A DNA stretch of 64,000 bases, from positions 32,895-96,894 of the forward strand of contig BQKZ01001420.1 in the NCBI GenBank assembly GCA_036244855.1, written 5' to 3'. Under the pieces are notes generated by a model. The model was not told the origin of the DNA. It worked only from the letters and a program-made list of their open reading frames with translations, and did no database searches. The DNA is from Temnopleurus reevesii. Taxonomy: Eukaryota > Echinodermata > Echinoidea > Temnopleuroida > Temnopleuridae. Shown one piece after another: positions 10,220 to 24,336 of this stretch. Made by a program: the position numbers and the translations under genes. Each line of letters begins with the position of its first letter. Position 1 is the stretch's first letter.

Positions 10220-12130
10220 TACAGATATATAGAATAGAACATGTTAATATCTACACAAGATAACAAGCAACAATAGATCTTGCTGTGTTTTTTTTTCTTT
10301 CGTGGCATAAATAAACATACGCCTCTGTGACCTAATCAGTTCTATATAGGACCTGTTAATGACTCGAAATGTGACAAATAACGATGTTATTTTTTTCACA
10401 GTATAATCAGATCAACAATGGGACCTGTTATGATCTCGGTTTAGATATGATGATGACATGTGATGATGTAATGCCAGCGATATTTTCCTTCATAACAGAT
10501 TTTATAATCAGTCCGATGAAATATGTTGACGTCAGCTATAGCAACATTGACAAATAATAAGTGTTTCTTCATTTTTTCCTGTCATGATTTAATCAGTTTG
10601 AGAGAAATATGAAGATCTCTGCCATCTTTTCCCCTAGTACGTTTTTGTTCTTCTTCTTCCTAACTTGAAATATTCAAATCCAATGGTACAAGTTAATATA
10701 ATACGAATCATAACAAAATACGATATGAATCTTTGCTATTTTTTCTTCTGTATTACAATCATTGCATCGAACATGATAACAACTGTAATAAGAGCACTAT
10801 ACTTAAATCATTCTCTCGATTATCCTTCCATCATAACAGTGTAATGTACAGGCAAGATAATAAAGTGATTTCTTCGCGATTCTTTTTAGTTCAATGTGAC
10901 ATCTTGAAATATTGACAAGGTAATAAATTCTTTTGTGATATTCTTTTATCCATTATAGATTTTGAAATTAGTTGGTTGGAACGTGTTGATATCTTGGTAA
11001 GATAGTAATTGATGATATAAATCTCTTAACCTTTTTTTTCTTTCATAGTATTATCGTTTAAATGGAACGTATATTAATATTTTTGAATTTTTACTTCCAT
11101 TATAAGTCAGTTAGGCAAGATAACAAATATGAGTCTGCTATTTCTTGTTTTATGATGTAATCAATTTAATACCAGTTTAGCTGATTAAAATAATAAATAA
11201 TATAATAGTACCTGCAATTTCCTTAATTGCATTTGATTTTGTATTGCATTTTAAATTTTAATTTCCATAATACTCCATAATCCATACACGCTAAAGATTC
11301 AAATGTTGAATTTACATAACAAAGGGTTAGCAATGGAGGAGTGCCATCCTTTACAAATGGTTAACCTACAGTGTGAAAATGATGGATCCCACACTTGAAC
11401 ATTTTGAACGCTTTTTTATTGTACTTTTTTCTTAAAGGTGTCATAATGTTGCAAAAATGCATTCATTTAAAATGCAGCAGTTGTGAGGTTCGAACCTGAA
11501 GGATCACCTCATTTCAAGTTAGACGATCTACTAACTGAGATGTGTATCCGCTCATATCGAGCAAAGATTATGAGCACATTATAACTCTGACATATTTTGA
11601 AGGGAAATGGAGTCTATGTATTTTTTTTTCTTGCTTAGCGTGAACATCAAAATGGTACATACACCTTGAGTTTTACTGCAGATTGCATCTTTTTGCAAAG
11701 CTTTTGCACTCTTGGTGCGTTAATTTTTGTTAGTTTGTAGGCAATATGACAAATAGTAATGTACGTCTGTTCGATATATTTGTCCTTTATTTCTAGTTAA
11801 ATGGATCATGTTAATATCTAGGTTAGGAAACAATGATATTTAAGAGTACGACTTCTTTTTGACATTGTGTAGAAAAATTGGCAAATAACAAATAGTGATG
11901 TTATTCTTTGTGATTTTTTTTCCAGAGATTAATTAGTTCAATCAAATATGTTCAGAGGTGGCCACATGAACAATAACGATACGTCTATATGCAATGTCTT
12001 TAATCAATTAGAATGAACATGCCCATATCTGGGCAAGAAAATTAATAACAGTTACCTTGGTTAATTTGTTTCCTTCCATAACAATATTAATGCGATGAAA
12101 CATGTTAACATCTAGGCAAGATAACAAATG
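10220..12130 (+). repeat. Highly degenerate tandem repeat (about 100 bp units)
   Basis: A core close to GAACATGTTAATATCT, followed by AGGCAAGATAACAAA and then a T-rich stretch and 'cataatataatca', recurs in the same orientation. Examples are near 10235, 10350, 10430, 10520, 10975, 11065, 11800, 11945, 12010 and 12095. Units are strongly diverged and the spacing is irregular, with unrelated sequence between about 11210 and 11780. The best-preserved cores are at 10235, 11805 and 12095. Confidence 0.6.
11475..11560 (-). mobile_element. tRNA-like SINE remnant
   Basis: Read on the minus strand there is an A-box-like 'atctcagttagtagatcgtc' and, about 35 bases on, a perfect B-box core GGTTCGAACC. 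The ends do not pair into an acceptor stem, so it is not an intact tRNA gene. It is best read as the head of a tRNA-derived SINE or a tRNA pseudogene. Confidence 0.5.
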
Positions 12131-13179
12131 TCCCTTTGTGTACAAATGAGAAAGCACCTGGGGAAACTATTCCACGGAATATTCGAACTACGTGCGCGTT
12201 AAGCCGTCTATATAGTCTGTGCGCTCTAACTCCATATCTCCTAATGCATTTAATGGTGCAGAAATGTTATCACTCTGAATACAACAGACAAGGGATCTTT
12301 CAAAAGGCTTCTTCTTTCTTCAAAGAAGAATCTTTCCCCATGAAGATATGTTGATAATTATGCTGAACAGATGTACCTCACGTATTATTTACAATTGCAT
12401 ACCCTGTAAGTCGGGAGGAAACCTTTTTTTTGTCATCATGGTCATTGCAATATGAGCACTCTTTCGTCTTCATTAGTGGCCACGCATTTTAGAATCAGTA
12501 CATCCCCCAAATGTGTTTGGCTAGTGTCCATGTTCACCTCATCGGTGGAGTGTGCATGGCAGAACCCATTAGTGCATAGAATACCAGGGGCCATAAAGCT
12601 GCAAAGTTGGGCCCTGATGATTATAACAATGAAACAGGATTGTTTGTCTTTAATGATAATGGATTTCATTTTGAGAGGATGGTTAGAAAATGACATATAC
12701 ACATGTTTATTAATACATTTTTTTTTTTTACAACTGAATATGCAACAACGTCACGGGGCTTTAAAACGCGTGTATATACCAACATTCATTTTCGAAATGT
12801 CAGCTGCAAGGTGCAGCGAGATTGGCAGTTCAATCTTGGTTGAAAACCGAAACGGTCTTCGATCAATTCTAACTCGATTTGAATAATATGAAAACCTCCC
12901 CAACAGGATACAATCAACGTGTAGGAATTACCAATCTATACACTCTGCATGCATATCCTGCCCCTCCGGATAGGAGTCTTATCGCCTAATTGTAGGGTAT
13001 GGAGAAGGATTCCGTTTTAGTGCACGTGTCCCTACCGTAGGAAGCTTAGCGCCAATCTAAACTAATGGCGGCAAAGGATTGGTGGAGACATGGGGATGGA
13101 GCCAGGAATTTGATGTTGTCAAATAGAGGAAGATGCATCGATGGTTGGGAACACATTACGGAAAATATTGTGAACGATT

Positions 13180-13320
13180 AGAAGAAGAGGAAGAGGAAGA
13201 AGAAGAAGAAGAAGAAGAAGAAGGAGAAGAAGAAGAAGAAGAAGAAGGAAAGACGAATAAGAAGAAGAAGAAGAAGAAGAAGAAGGAAAGACGAAGAAGA
13301 AGAAAAAACGACGAAGAAGA
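13180..13320. repeat. (GAA)n purine-rich array
   Basis: Imperfect GAA/GAG repeats, all purine on the plus strand. The Glu/Lys-rich frame (plus) and Ser/Leu/Phe-rich frames (minus) across it are low-complexity shadows. No splice sites support a coding role. Confidence 0.9.
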
Positions 13321-15022
13321 ATGTGGATGGGTAGGGGAAGGAATGGCAAGGAAGAGTAGGAGGGGAATAAAATGGGTTTGGGAAAAGGAAAACAAAAGGA
13401 AAATAGTAGGTGAAAGGGGGAACGAAGACGTCCTTCAATCTCAGATTGTGAAATCGATCAAGGCAGTCTACCTTTCTCTAAAGGACAAAAAAGAAAGAAA
13501 AATGAAAAGAAAAAAAAATCGGTGGGCGTGATTTTGAAGCAGAATGAACCTTGACAAAATCACTCACAAAAGATCAAGACAACCGGCCTAGTTTTTCAAT
13601 GCAACATTGAAGCACAATTGCTCGGGAAATGAACGATATATTCTTTCAAGGATAGACCAACAAATGGCAATACCAAGCACAGACTCACGGATAAAAGTCA
13701 CTATGTGTAGCATGATTGGTTTTCCATCCCCGTAAGACGAGTACAATTTAGGATAATTTCATTCGGCGGGCTACTACACGTGTTCTCACTCCTGTTCTAA
13801 TCGTCTTGCAAAAAAAGGGGGGGCTCCGAACCCCTTGTAACGACGCCCCCACTAGGCCCAATACCTCCTCCTCCATCCCTTCCCCACCAATCTCCGATCT
13901 ATCCCTAGGGCACAGTAGAGCACACCATGTTCAAGCACAGAACAGGTGAATCGACAGGAAAAGCTCCCATTCAAATCTAGCTTCTTTCCGGCGGATTCCT
14001 TTAGAAACACAGGAGTTGTAGAGGATATGTGTTTCTACCTCTGTCTGTTGCTACAGGCATCGCGGTATTCGGAGGAGAAAGTTCTATCGATCTTTACGCG
14101 TGAAAACAACGATATGCATGTGCGGCATTTTTTTCATCATCTCCATCATCATACTTTCTGTAAAGTCGATATAGCTTTCATGGAGAGAAAGAAACTGGGT
14201 AAACGTAATTCTAAACTAATGATTGCCGGGATTATCACAAGCACTCGCCATTGTTGCGGAGTTGCTTGGATAATACCTGAATTCACCTATTTGGGGATAT
14301 TTCATATCTTTTTCAACATTTCAACATTCTCTCTATTTCCCCCGATGGTAATGATACCTGGGAAAACCCCTGCATTGAATATTGAATTGATCAATGTAGA
14401 TGATAGCTTAATCCATTTAAATGATGTGCATTATAATTCATATGATTTCTTTGAAAAGACGAAGTGGAGTCAAAATTGTGTAGGGTTATGCATTATTAAT
14501 GTCTATCGCTGAAAATCCCATGCCCTCGAGCATGTTCATATCTAAATCATTGTTACATGCATGTTCACATCTTACATGAATATTAACATTGTTTTTATTT
14601 AAATTTCGATTCCTAGGAGGGGTGAATGAAATAGCAAACCCTTATAAGTATTTGCATCTAAAAGTTAACAACCCTGAAGCTATTCGGCTCGCGCAATTCT
14701 TACTCACATGTTAAATGTTGGTCAAACGTAACCATTGTCAATTTCTGCTCATTTTTAAGAGCTTTTTAATTTGTGAGTAAATTGAGTATTCATTCTCAAT
14801 TGTGACTAAGCCCTAACTACATATTGTCAATAAGAAGGATTTCGCACACATAATGCATCTTCCGGTGATCATACTTTCAACAAACTGATAATCAATAATT
14901 CTAAAGTCGACAAAACTCATGAATAATTATCTGAGGATGGATTAATAGGAAGCCGATTCCCGCTCATGTGCGCTCCTGCTTTCCTAGAAGAGAAATATAA
15001 ACTCGCTTTTCAAGCAAAATGC

Positions 15023-15037
15023 CATTGCTATGGCAAC
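15023..15037 (+). promoter_or_regulatory. Imperfect RFX-like X-box
   Basis: 'cattgctatggcaac' matches one arm of an X-box perfectly (GGCAAC) and the other with mismatches. It is weaker than the sites at 5893 and 24323 and lies within the presumed long intron. Confidence 0.25.
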
Positions 15038-15864
15038 GGATGACGAGAGGGAATCAACATACCACGTGACTTCATGTAGTCGGGCTACTGAGATAGTTAA
15101 TGACACTCGCCGTAAACGCATCCTGCTATGTTTGCTTCCATTAAATAGATATGAGGAGAGGCAAGGATAATCAACAGGACATGGCCCCAAACTATTCAGA
15201 TGTCCTCAGGTGTGCAGTCAGCTTTCTTCCACCATGAGCTTCCATCAACTTTGGATATTTTATCGGTCTTTTCCGAATGGAATGGATAGAAAGATATGTA
15301 TGGCTATAATACGTCCTCTTTTTTTAAATGTTATCATGAACAATTGAACATTTACATGAAACTATTAATATCGCTTTCTTTCCACGAGACAAGATCTGCA
15401 TATAGCCATGTAGGATATTTGTGGAGAAATATTCAAACATTGAGCTCTCAAAATTAAGGAAATCGTTTGTCCATCAATTTTTTTCCCATCCAAATGAAGA
15501 TCCAAACTCATATATGCATTGGCTAATTAATTGGGTTTAATCACAATAATGGTCAAATGAGTAATCACAAACCCTTTTCATCTCGATTAATATGATTAGA
15601 TTGGTGATATAAAAATGATGTAGGTATACTCCAGCGAGGATAATGGCGGTTCGTATCTGACATCAAATTTATTTGTTACTGAATTTGCTTTAATCAAATT
15701 TCACTATATTGGTTTAATTTGTTTTTAGAAATGCTGGTCCGCTAACCTCGTCAGTAGTCTTTTCAAAAGATAATGTGGCGCATATAGTTCAGAGCCGGAA
15801 AGAGTCATTTAATATTTAAAATTGGTAGTCGGGAAGATTATAACCAACATTTTTTAGGGGAGAC

Positions 15865-15923
15865 GGTTGTGTTTGTGTGTGTATGTTGTGTGTGTGTTTG
15901 TGTGTCCGTGNNNNNNNNNNNNN

Positions 15924-16004
<81 letters not shown>
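15865..16004. repeat. (GT)n microsatellite with small N gap
   Basis: A GT array, with 13 undetermined bases at 15911-15923 splitting a degenerate left part from a nearly pure right part. The gap most likely marks an unresolved repeat length. Confidence 0.92.
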
Positions 16005-16007
<3 letters not shown>

Positions 16008-17591
16008 GACAGTGGTCTTGCATGTTCTAAAACTTGGTGTAAGTACTCAATACGTTGGCGTGTAGTATCTATAACAAAATTTCTGTGAGTACTCAGAAAC
16101 AGTTGGATCTGACCTTCAAAGTTTGAAGCGTTCTGTATAAACCACATTTTTGTTTGTATTTTCTAAACCTACGTGTGTTGGAGAAAGGTTACAGAAAATA
16201 GAACTGCAAATCATGCATCATAAGTATAGTACTTAGAGCGTTTTCTGAAGTAACATTGTCATCATCATATTTCCTGTGCTAGTTTAATAGCTACTTGTGC
16301 AACATGATTGCTTCGAGTTTTCGATTTAAGAGCTTGTCAAAAAGCTCTTACCTTTTAAAGAAAGCAATAAAAGGTGTAGAAATAGCATATAAGAGCAGTC
16401 AATCTAGGCGATTGAACATTAAATTCTGGTGAGTACCTATATGAAACAAAAAAGAAAACACATTTGTATTCATATTTTTGAATGAAGTCTAAAAGAAAAT
16501 AACAGAATAAGTTGAAGTGAAATTGTCGTTGTAAGGTCAGAAAACAAAAAACACATTTCAATTAAAATTGCTTTGAAATAATAAATCAGGACATTACTTA
16601 ATAGCTTGCATGTGCGTCACGTTGTAACATGAGTGAACATTTGGTAACAAAGTAATAAAAGGACAACGTAATTGTATTTCAATATGTCTCATGCAAGTAG
16701 ATTTGAATCGTTTATGAAAATAAGATATAAGTGTTCGTTTGATAACAAAATTCTTTATGAATTATGCACTTTTGCTTTCAACCAATTTGAACTGAGTATC
16801 GTTAATGGCCACATTCCTCAGGGCAAAATACCTGTCTTTGCTGGATCTGGAGCAATGGTTAAATCATTCATTTCATTATGTTGACGTGTCATTTTATAAG
16901 CAACATGTTTGTTTCATAATCAATTTCATAATTCGTACAGCTTGAATAATTCTGATCTGCCAGCAATCTACTGATTATAAATTTACCTCATGCCTGCATG
17001 ATATCTCAAAAACAGTCTTTTCCACAGGTAATTCGGTCATGTAAACGAGGTCTTATAGCTTCCATGGCAACCTGATCCTCCTATTATATTCATATACGTT
17101 TGTTGACTTATTTTGTAAATTAATAGAAAAGATTACATTTCTCTCCTGCTAATTGAATTAAAACATAGTTATTTTCCTTATTTTAAAGAAGAGAAATGGA
17201 AGATTGAATAACAAAAAACACCTATGCATATACTTAATGTTAAGGTTATACTCAATTCGCTGAGTCATCTTGGCAGTTTATTGTACATAGCTCGCTAAAT
17301 CATAATTTATAATTAATCACTCTCCTCTCATTGTTTGCTTTCTAATTTGACATCCATGTTTCGTGGAAATACATATCAGACTTTGTTATTGGTCATATAC
17401 ATTCAGCTCTATGACGTGCACACTTCTGACCAATTCAATACCGAATAGAGACACTAAATTGATCATTTTGACTTTCTCTTCACCTTGCATTATCCTCTAA
17501 TTATGTTTAAGACGATATAAATTATTTCCGAAAAATCAAGTCGAATGTCAATTCAATGCTTCTTTGTAATGCTATTCAAATCGGAGCCGAC

Positions 17592-17683
17592 ATGTGATTG
17601 TTGTGTCTGCACAATTGAATACACGGTGAGCGGATCTATTGTCTGTGACCCACTTTATTTTACGGAAATAGTTTATATCGTGT
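17592..17683 (+). repeat. Dispersed repeat, copy 1 of 2
   Basis: Matches 60066-60163 in the same orientation. Both contain 'gattgttgtgtc', 'ttgaatacacgg', 'ttgtctgtg', 'cccactt', 'cggaaatagttt' and 'gtgtt' in order, with small differences. The element has no visible terminal repeats or coding capacity. Confidence 0.7.
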
Positions 17684-20600
17684 TGTTTAAATAAAAGTGG
17701 AAGGCTGAACGGGTCATCCTGGTCATAGCGGCTTTAAAACATATCAGCCATAGGTCACAATTATCCGATATGCTGGAAGTAAAATTCATGGTCCGTATAT
17801 CGGGAGTAAAAAAACCGGTAAAGACTGATCACAGAACGACACTATCTCCCGCTCAGCCTGCTTTTTGATCATTAACTTTGCCGCTTTACGCAATGGTAAT
17901 CATCACCGAACGCATTAATTACGGGGGAAAGTGATGACTATACCGACGAAATCTGTGAATTTAGAATTCAATGGTTACCCCGATGAAGGACATATTATGG
18001 GCCGTCATGATCATATATTCATTTGAATAAAATCAATATATGGACATATTGAATCTTGAACTTCCTGATGTGACGGACGCGGATTATGTATATGAAATGT
18101 ATAATTTTCAGCTATTATGAATCGTACAAAGTTTTGATATGATGTCTACAAATTTATTTGATATTTTCATTATGACAAGAGATAATGTATAAAGCATGAA
18201 TAGTCGTATCACATGAATAATCATATAGAAGACATTGGAAGTGGAAAAACTTCAACATGTCCTCTTCTTACTTTGACCATGTTGACGTAAATACACATGC
18301 ATTGTGACACACGAACGCGATACCAGTGTAATGGGGCTATTCCAATACCATGGTATGATGAGAATATCTTGACCCAGGACAAAATTGTCAAATATCCACG
18401 GGCTTTATCTGATCCTGATCAAATCAGACATAAACTCGGTCACCCCTGTGTGTTTATTCATCACACCTCCCTCATAATTGATCTGACAAGGAAAGTCAGC
18501 TATCGGAAGGGGGGGGGGGTAGGAATGGTCGATTTTGTAAATGATAACATTACAATAAAATTATGTCAATACCATACCGTAATTAAAGGGTACGTTATAA
18601 TGCCGACCTCTTTGAGCTGTCATGACTACTACTCTTCATAAAATAATTTGTTTATTGCGTCGTTCTTTACATGTATCTATCACATAGCCATCTCGCTGAC
18701 CACCCCTTTCTTGATCATCTTCCATTTGAAGGGAAACAATTATTGTCTCTATTTCCCTTACATAAACAAATACAACACTGGGATCACCTTTTGAGTTTCA
18801 ATATCGCACCACTTGTGGTTAAATTCGAACAAAAAAGATACGATTTTGCACTCTGTGAGGCTGCTTATCTGCAAAAGATTTAAACCCTCACTTTTTGATT
18901 GCGTGATTCTAAAACACTGCCTTATCCGATAAGCGATGGCGACTTTAAAAAAGATCACAGTGTTAACTTGAGGCTGTTAAAAGATGCAATAATGCACTTT
19001 TATGTCCTGCCGCAGATCGCAACTTTTTGCGAAGGTACGCACCGTTTATGCACCTTCTTTCTTAGTGTGTACATACCACCAACTCCGCCAGTACTCCGAA
19101 CCAATTTATGTCTTATTCAAAGCGAACGAGGCATAGAATCAACATCGCACCATCCAACCGCCTCTGGCCTCCATCATCATCATTAAATTTACTTCACTTT
19201 TCGCTTCCAATTTTTCTCAAATTAGGACTAAAAAAAGAGTGTGGCTGGATGCCATTTTATGCCAAGCCTTTCTTCCCCATGCATACGTTGTACACTTTAC
19301 CAACAAATTGAATGAGATGGGCGTGATATTACTTTTCATGATGCAGTAGTACCAGGTTTCTACAGCTTATATTAAAGTTTTCACGGATCGAGATACATTT
19401 GTTCCGCTACTGCATTAACTTACTACGAGTATGCGTATAAAAGTGCAATTAACTTCATGGGCGAGTAAACTAATGCTAGAATGTTTTCATTGACGTCGTG
19501 TCTTTAGGCTGCACTTGCGCATTTTTATTAATGCTGCAGCAGAATTTTCACATGATCCAGATCGAATTCATTTTAAAGTAATCAATATGTTCAATACTTT
19601 TCTGCAATGTCTACCTGGGAGCTTTGTGTTTGGAGCGCGAAATTAATAAATGTGAATTAATACCACAGGTCCGAGCAACTTGAAACTTGAAAGTGAACTC
19701 GATGACATTTTGTTTTAAGAATTTAATGAGTGTCACATAATTTAGTTGGGTTTATAGCCAATATTATATTTAATTGAAATTAATTGACTCGTCCTGTTTA
19801 CGAAACAGAAGCAAGGACTTTTGGTACTTAATATAATTCTACGTTTGGTTGAACGCTATACCTGATGATCTGAAAGTACATGTATTTCTCCCATTTTCGA
19901 AAATCTTCAAAAAACTAATTCACTAACTTTCACCTAATTGTCATTAAATAGTCATTAGGAATGATCGTCTAGATGCCATTAACTCTTTTTGGGATGAAAC
20001 TTTGTTTATTTTTGCATTTTTGTTTTGATCTTTTCTATATACCACTATATATTATTCAGCACATCGTTTATTATTTCTAAATGTCATGTACTAACTTTCG
20101 AAGCCAAAATCTAAAAATAACATGCAAGGGGAAATTTGTTAACGGTTGATGAAAGCTAGGCTAGCCCACAATTAAATGGTTCGAAACACCACTGCTTTAA
20201 TCATAAGAAATGGATTGGTTTGCCAGGGGCATGGAATTTGTTCAGTCACATTTATCCTCATAAAATTGCATAATTCATGGAAAGATACATCAGAAAACCT
20301 TTATTTCGAGACATTGCCTAGCTCGCCGTTTATGTTTTCGCAAAACGATTCCAGCTCGATTTTCAAGGTATTTCACAATATGCATCAGATTATATAAAAT
20401 ACGTACAATAAAAGGCTCATCCTGGCCTTGAAATGAGATGAAGATTCAGTAGCAAATGTGATGACTGTAAAATATTTTTATGAAATGATTATATTAACAA
20501 ATGAACAAACCTGTGCCTTTACTAGACCCTTTCAGAACGATTTGATTACCTTTTGTGGTTGTGTTCAACACTTCCTAGATTAAGGTATTCCATTTACAGG

Positions 20601-21099
20601 AGCAGAAAGATTAAAACTTGGTTGGTGCCGGGAATCGATGCAAGGAAGAGTGTTTTGCGATTCTAAAAGAAAATGGCCCGAAACAAACAAAAGCATTCCC
20701 ATGTAAACAAATCCCTTTTCAAAAATATATTCCAAAGGAATAAACGATTAGTGTCGTACCATATAGATCAAACTGTGAAATTGTCATTTTGAAAAGTTGA
20801 TTAAAGTCGCTTAAAATTAACAATTCATGCCCGTGGACAGTATGATCAATCATGGGAGCTGCATAAACTTGTCTTAAGGGTTGGATTAATTAATATTAAT
20901 CAATAATTAATATAAGACAATTAGATATATAGATGGAGGGACACTGAAGCTGATCAGAAAAATCTTAACATTCTGTTATATTGTAAGAGGTTCCTTGAAA
21001 ATACGTTCATATCTGCAGTAGATATCCATCTTGATGTGGAAAGTAACAGTACACCCTAAAAGGACTTAGATTTTATTTTCAAAAGCTCTCATTTCTTAT

Positions 21100-21303
21100 T
21101 TTTCTTCTTACTTGTCATCTTCTTTTCTAATTCTTTTTCTCCTTCTTTTTCTTCTTCTTTTCTTTTTCTTTTTCTCCTTCTAATCCTTTTCCTTTTCTCT
21201 CCTTCTTCCTTTTCTCCTTCTTATCTCACCGATCCTCTTTTCCTTATTCACCCGATCCTTTTCATTTTCTTCTTCTTCTTCTTCTTCTTCTTCTTCTTCT
21301 TCT

Positions 21304-21334
<31 letters not shown>

Positions 21335-21360
21335 ATTCTTCTTCTTCTTCTTTTACTACT
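21100..21360. repeat. (CTT)n pyrimidine-rich tract
   Basis: About 260 bases of mostly C and T, with a cleaner (CTT)n core at about 21268-21330. The strand asymmetry is very strong. Confidence 0.9.
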
Positions 21361-24322
21361 TCGTCTTCTTACTTTATTCTTTCATTTTTCTTCTCCTATA
21401 ATGTCACATAAAACAATTCGGGCTTATTAGATTAAAAGGCACCGAACGATTAATGGTGCGCACACATAACGAAATGCACATTGTACTCACCTTTATGTGG
21501 CTTTGGAATTGCTTTTAATTTCATTAATACATGTTTTGAGGCATTTATAATGGAGCACATAATGGTGCAAAACATGGTTATTTTTCTGAAAATGCTTGTT
21601 TCAATCATGCTTTGGACGAGGTAAATTGATTGTTTAAATCTAACTTCATAGCGACTGGAAACCATTATTGAACAGTTGAATGACCCAATATTTTTACTCT
21701 TCCTTGGGTGCCTGCAATTCAGCAATTTAATTTTCGTGAGTTTAGAATACTTAGAATATTTTAGCGCACATTTGAATATTCTAATTAAAAGGAGTTTTTG
21801 GAAAAGCACGATCAAGTATTTTTATTCAAAACAGATTGAAAAATAGTCTATTTCAGTGTGCTCGCTTGTTTTTTTTTAAACGGAAACATTTGTATTCAGC
21901 AATGTTCATGTACGATTTATTTTCATTACTTGCACAAAGAGCTAAAACATGCCAATTAACTTGAGATGAAAACTTACTGCTTTCATCAATCTCGCATTCT
22001 AAGGTTTAACTAAAGCTTGTTGCTGAAGATGAAGAGATTCAATCTTTCCTCGTCCTATGAATTAAGGGTGCATTGAACACTGTAATTCTTTCATGTGAGG
22101 GAGTTAATATCATTTTCACAGGCACGCATGCTAAAGAGCCGAGCGTGCCTATGTGTATATTCATGTGATTCTCTGTCTCGATCTGTCGGAATTTATCAAA
22201 GGATTTACTGTAATAAATTGAAATATTCTATTCATGTTGAATGAAGATTTAAAAGGATATTAAATTGAAATTCGACTCAATCTCTTTCGTTTAGCTTCTT
22301 TCTAGATTATACGGCTTTTCAATCATTTCAGATATCTTTATTTCCCCCAACTAGGTCCGTGTGTGGGAGCACTTTTCACATGCAGTTTTTGTAATGCATT
22401 TGTACAAAATAATCAAAGTCATTGCAACAATGATGATTCTAACGAGTAAAGCATATTGTAGGCGTTTAATTTGCACAGTTAAACACCCCGACTCATCAAT
22501 ACAAGCACACTAAACCGTGTGCTCTATAAATGCATAAGTGCTGAGGAGTATGTTTCCTAATTGGACATTAAATAATTATGGGGGCTAACCTGGCCACCTT
22601 TCCCCATGTGATGGGCGGCCAGTCAACCACTGTGCCAATTTCACCAAAAAGGAGGGGTTGTCGAAAGGGGGCCGACGGAAGCTGAAGTACTTATTGTGGG
22701 AGCGCTCGTCAGCTAATGTAGTCGCCGACCCCTTATTTGGCAAATATTTGATCCGCTCCTGAATTGATATTATGTTCGATACACTGTTAAGCCAAACCTT
22801 TCATATTTTATAGAACGCCATGTAACACTTCAGTTTCCGGTTGTCTTCGGTTTTTCGTTTTTTTCGTTGTTGTTGTTGTCGGCTTTTGTCGATATAGTGA
22901 TTGTATAATTATTCTTGTTTTTCAAATCTGAAAATTCTTGTTTGCCTCTCGTGTTGTCAAAATATTATTATCATTGTGAATAGTGTTTATATGGAAACGT
23001 AAATCCAAGCGCTGAAAGTCATTCATAGAAAATTATCAAATAATCTGATTTCTTTCAGCCCCTCCCCTTTTACCAAATTTAAGTGGTGGAAAAACCTAGA
23101 AGCATCGTATACCTTGGAGAGGAGAAAAGAAATGCCCAGGGGCGAATGTACCAATCCAGGCACATTACCGACATCTAGGGCTCTGCTAACAGAATGACGT
23201 CATCGCATCGTGTCTGTGACCGAGCTTTATTATGCTGCAATGAATTGGCGGCGAAAGGCACTGCTCTAGCATTTCATGTATGATATTAGTAATCCAACCC
23301 TCGCGAGGCGATGAAAGAAATGGATGAAAGAAATAACGCAATAAAGATTTTTAAACGTTGGATTAAATTCAATTGACATCTTACGTATTTAATTGTAAAC
23401 GGAATTCGGTTAGCCTCACATGATTGACATTTATTTACCTAGTGTAAATAAGTAGATTCCTAGAAGAAAATATTCATCACTTACTTAAGGAAAGAATTAA
23501 GGCATGTTTACTGAAATCGAAAATTTTATTTAAACAGCATACACATTCATTAATGCGATATTAAGCCGATCGTTCATCGTGAAGCTATATATAAACCTTT
23601 ATTATGGACCCCATACTACCCAGAGTTAAGTCAGCCATTTGATAGAATCGTTGAATAATTTGGAAAAATTATGAAATTAGCAGAGAAAACTAAATTGAAA
23701 ATCAATTAGATCACTAAGCCATTTTGGTTTAATAGCTGACTCCCACTTTTGCGTGATTTTTTTTGCATATTTTATTTAGCCTGTGTCGGCGCAGCGTTTT
23801 TTTATTATAAAAAATGCACATACACGTGGATCAGACGGTGGATTGATGGTCAAGGATATTTTTGAGATCTCTTATATACCATAGGAATGATTGATGGTCA
23901 ATGGTATTGTCAAAATTGATTAGAAAAGGAATCAAATCACACTTCCCACCATGACTTGAGTCGCAAGCTTGTATGAATTTATAAACCTATTATGATTGCA
24001 ATCACCAGCTCTATCAAGATGAATCCTGCATGCTGGACAAACATCAACTTTAATCACCATTTTTTACGTAAATTACATTCGTACTCCGGTTGCCTCTTAA
24101 ATTATACCACACGGAACACTGGATAGAATCTCCTATCAAAACTGCGGGAAGAGGAAATACAAGAGTCGATTGCTATGATTGGCATGGTTTCAACTCTGAG
24201 GGGTTGTCCGTGGTGCCCCTCTCTGAGAAATTGTGAAGGTTGATTTATCTCTAAATTGTCGAGGGACGTTGCACCTCCTCCAAAATCTCACTGTTTAGTT
24301 TCCTTGTCAAATCTGTTTAAAT

Positions 24323-24336
24323 GTTACCATGGTAAC
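24323..24336. promoter_or_regulatory. Perfect RFX/X-box palindrome
   Basis: GTTACCATGGTAAC is a perfect 14-bp palindrome matching the full X-box consensus (GTNRCC and GGYNAC arms). It lies in the presumed long intron. RFX binding is suggested by the motif family. Function here is inference. Confidence 0.45.

Noticed and set aside
12452..12886. 144-codon open frame (plus) and its minus-strand partner
   Set aside because: No domain or exon signals, and it cannot be linked in phase to the acidic exons.
13119..13531. Glu/Lys-rich and Ser/Leu-rich frames
   Set aside because: Produced by the GAA array on both strands.
13946..14512. 188-codon open frame (plus)
   Set aside because: No domain, a His/Phe/Cys-rich odd composition, no splice sites or start context of note. 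It is compatible with chance in AT-rich DNA.
22560..22760. Possible tRNA-like or SINE fragment (minus), 'ttggcacagtggttgactgg'
   Set aside because: Only an A-box-like part is seen. No B box at the right distance.
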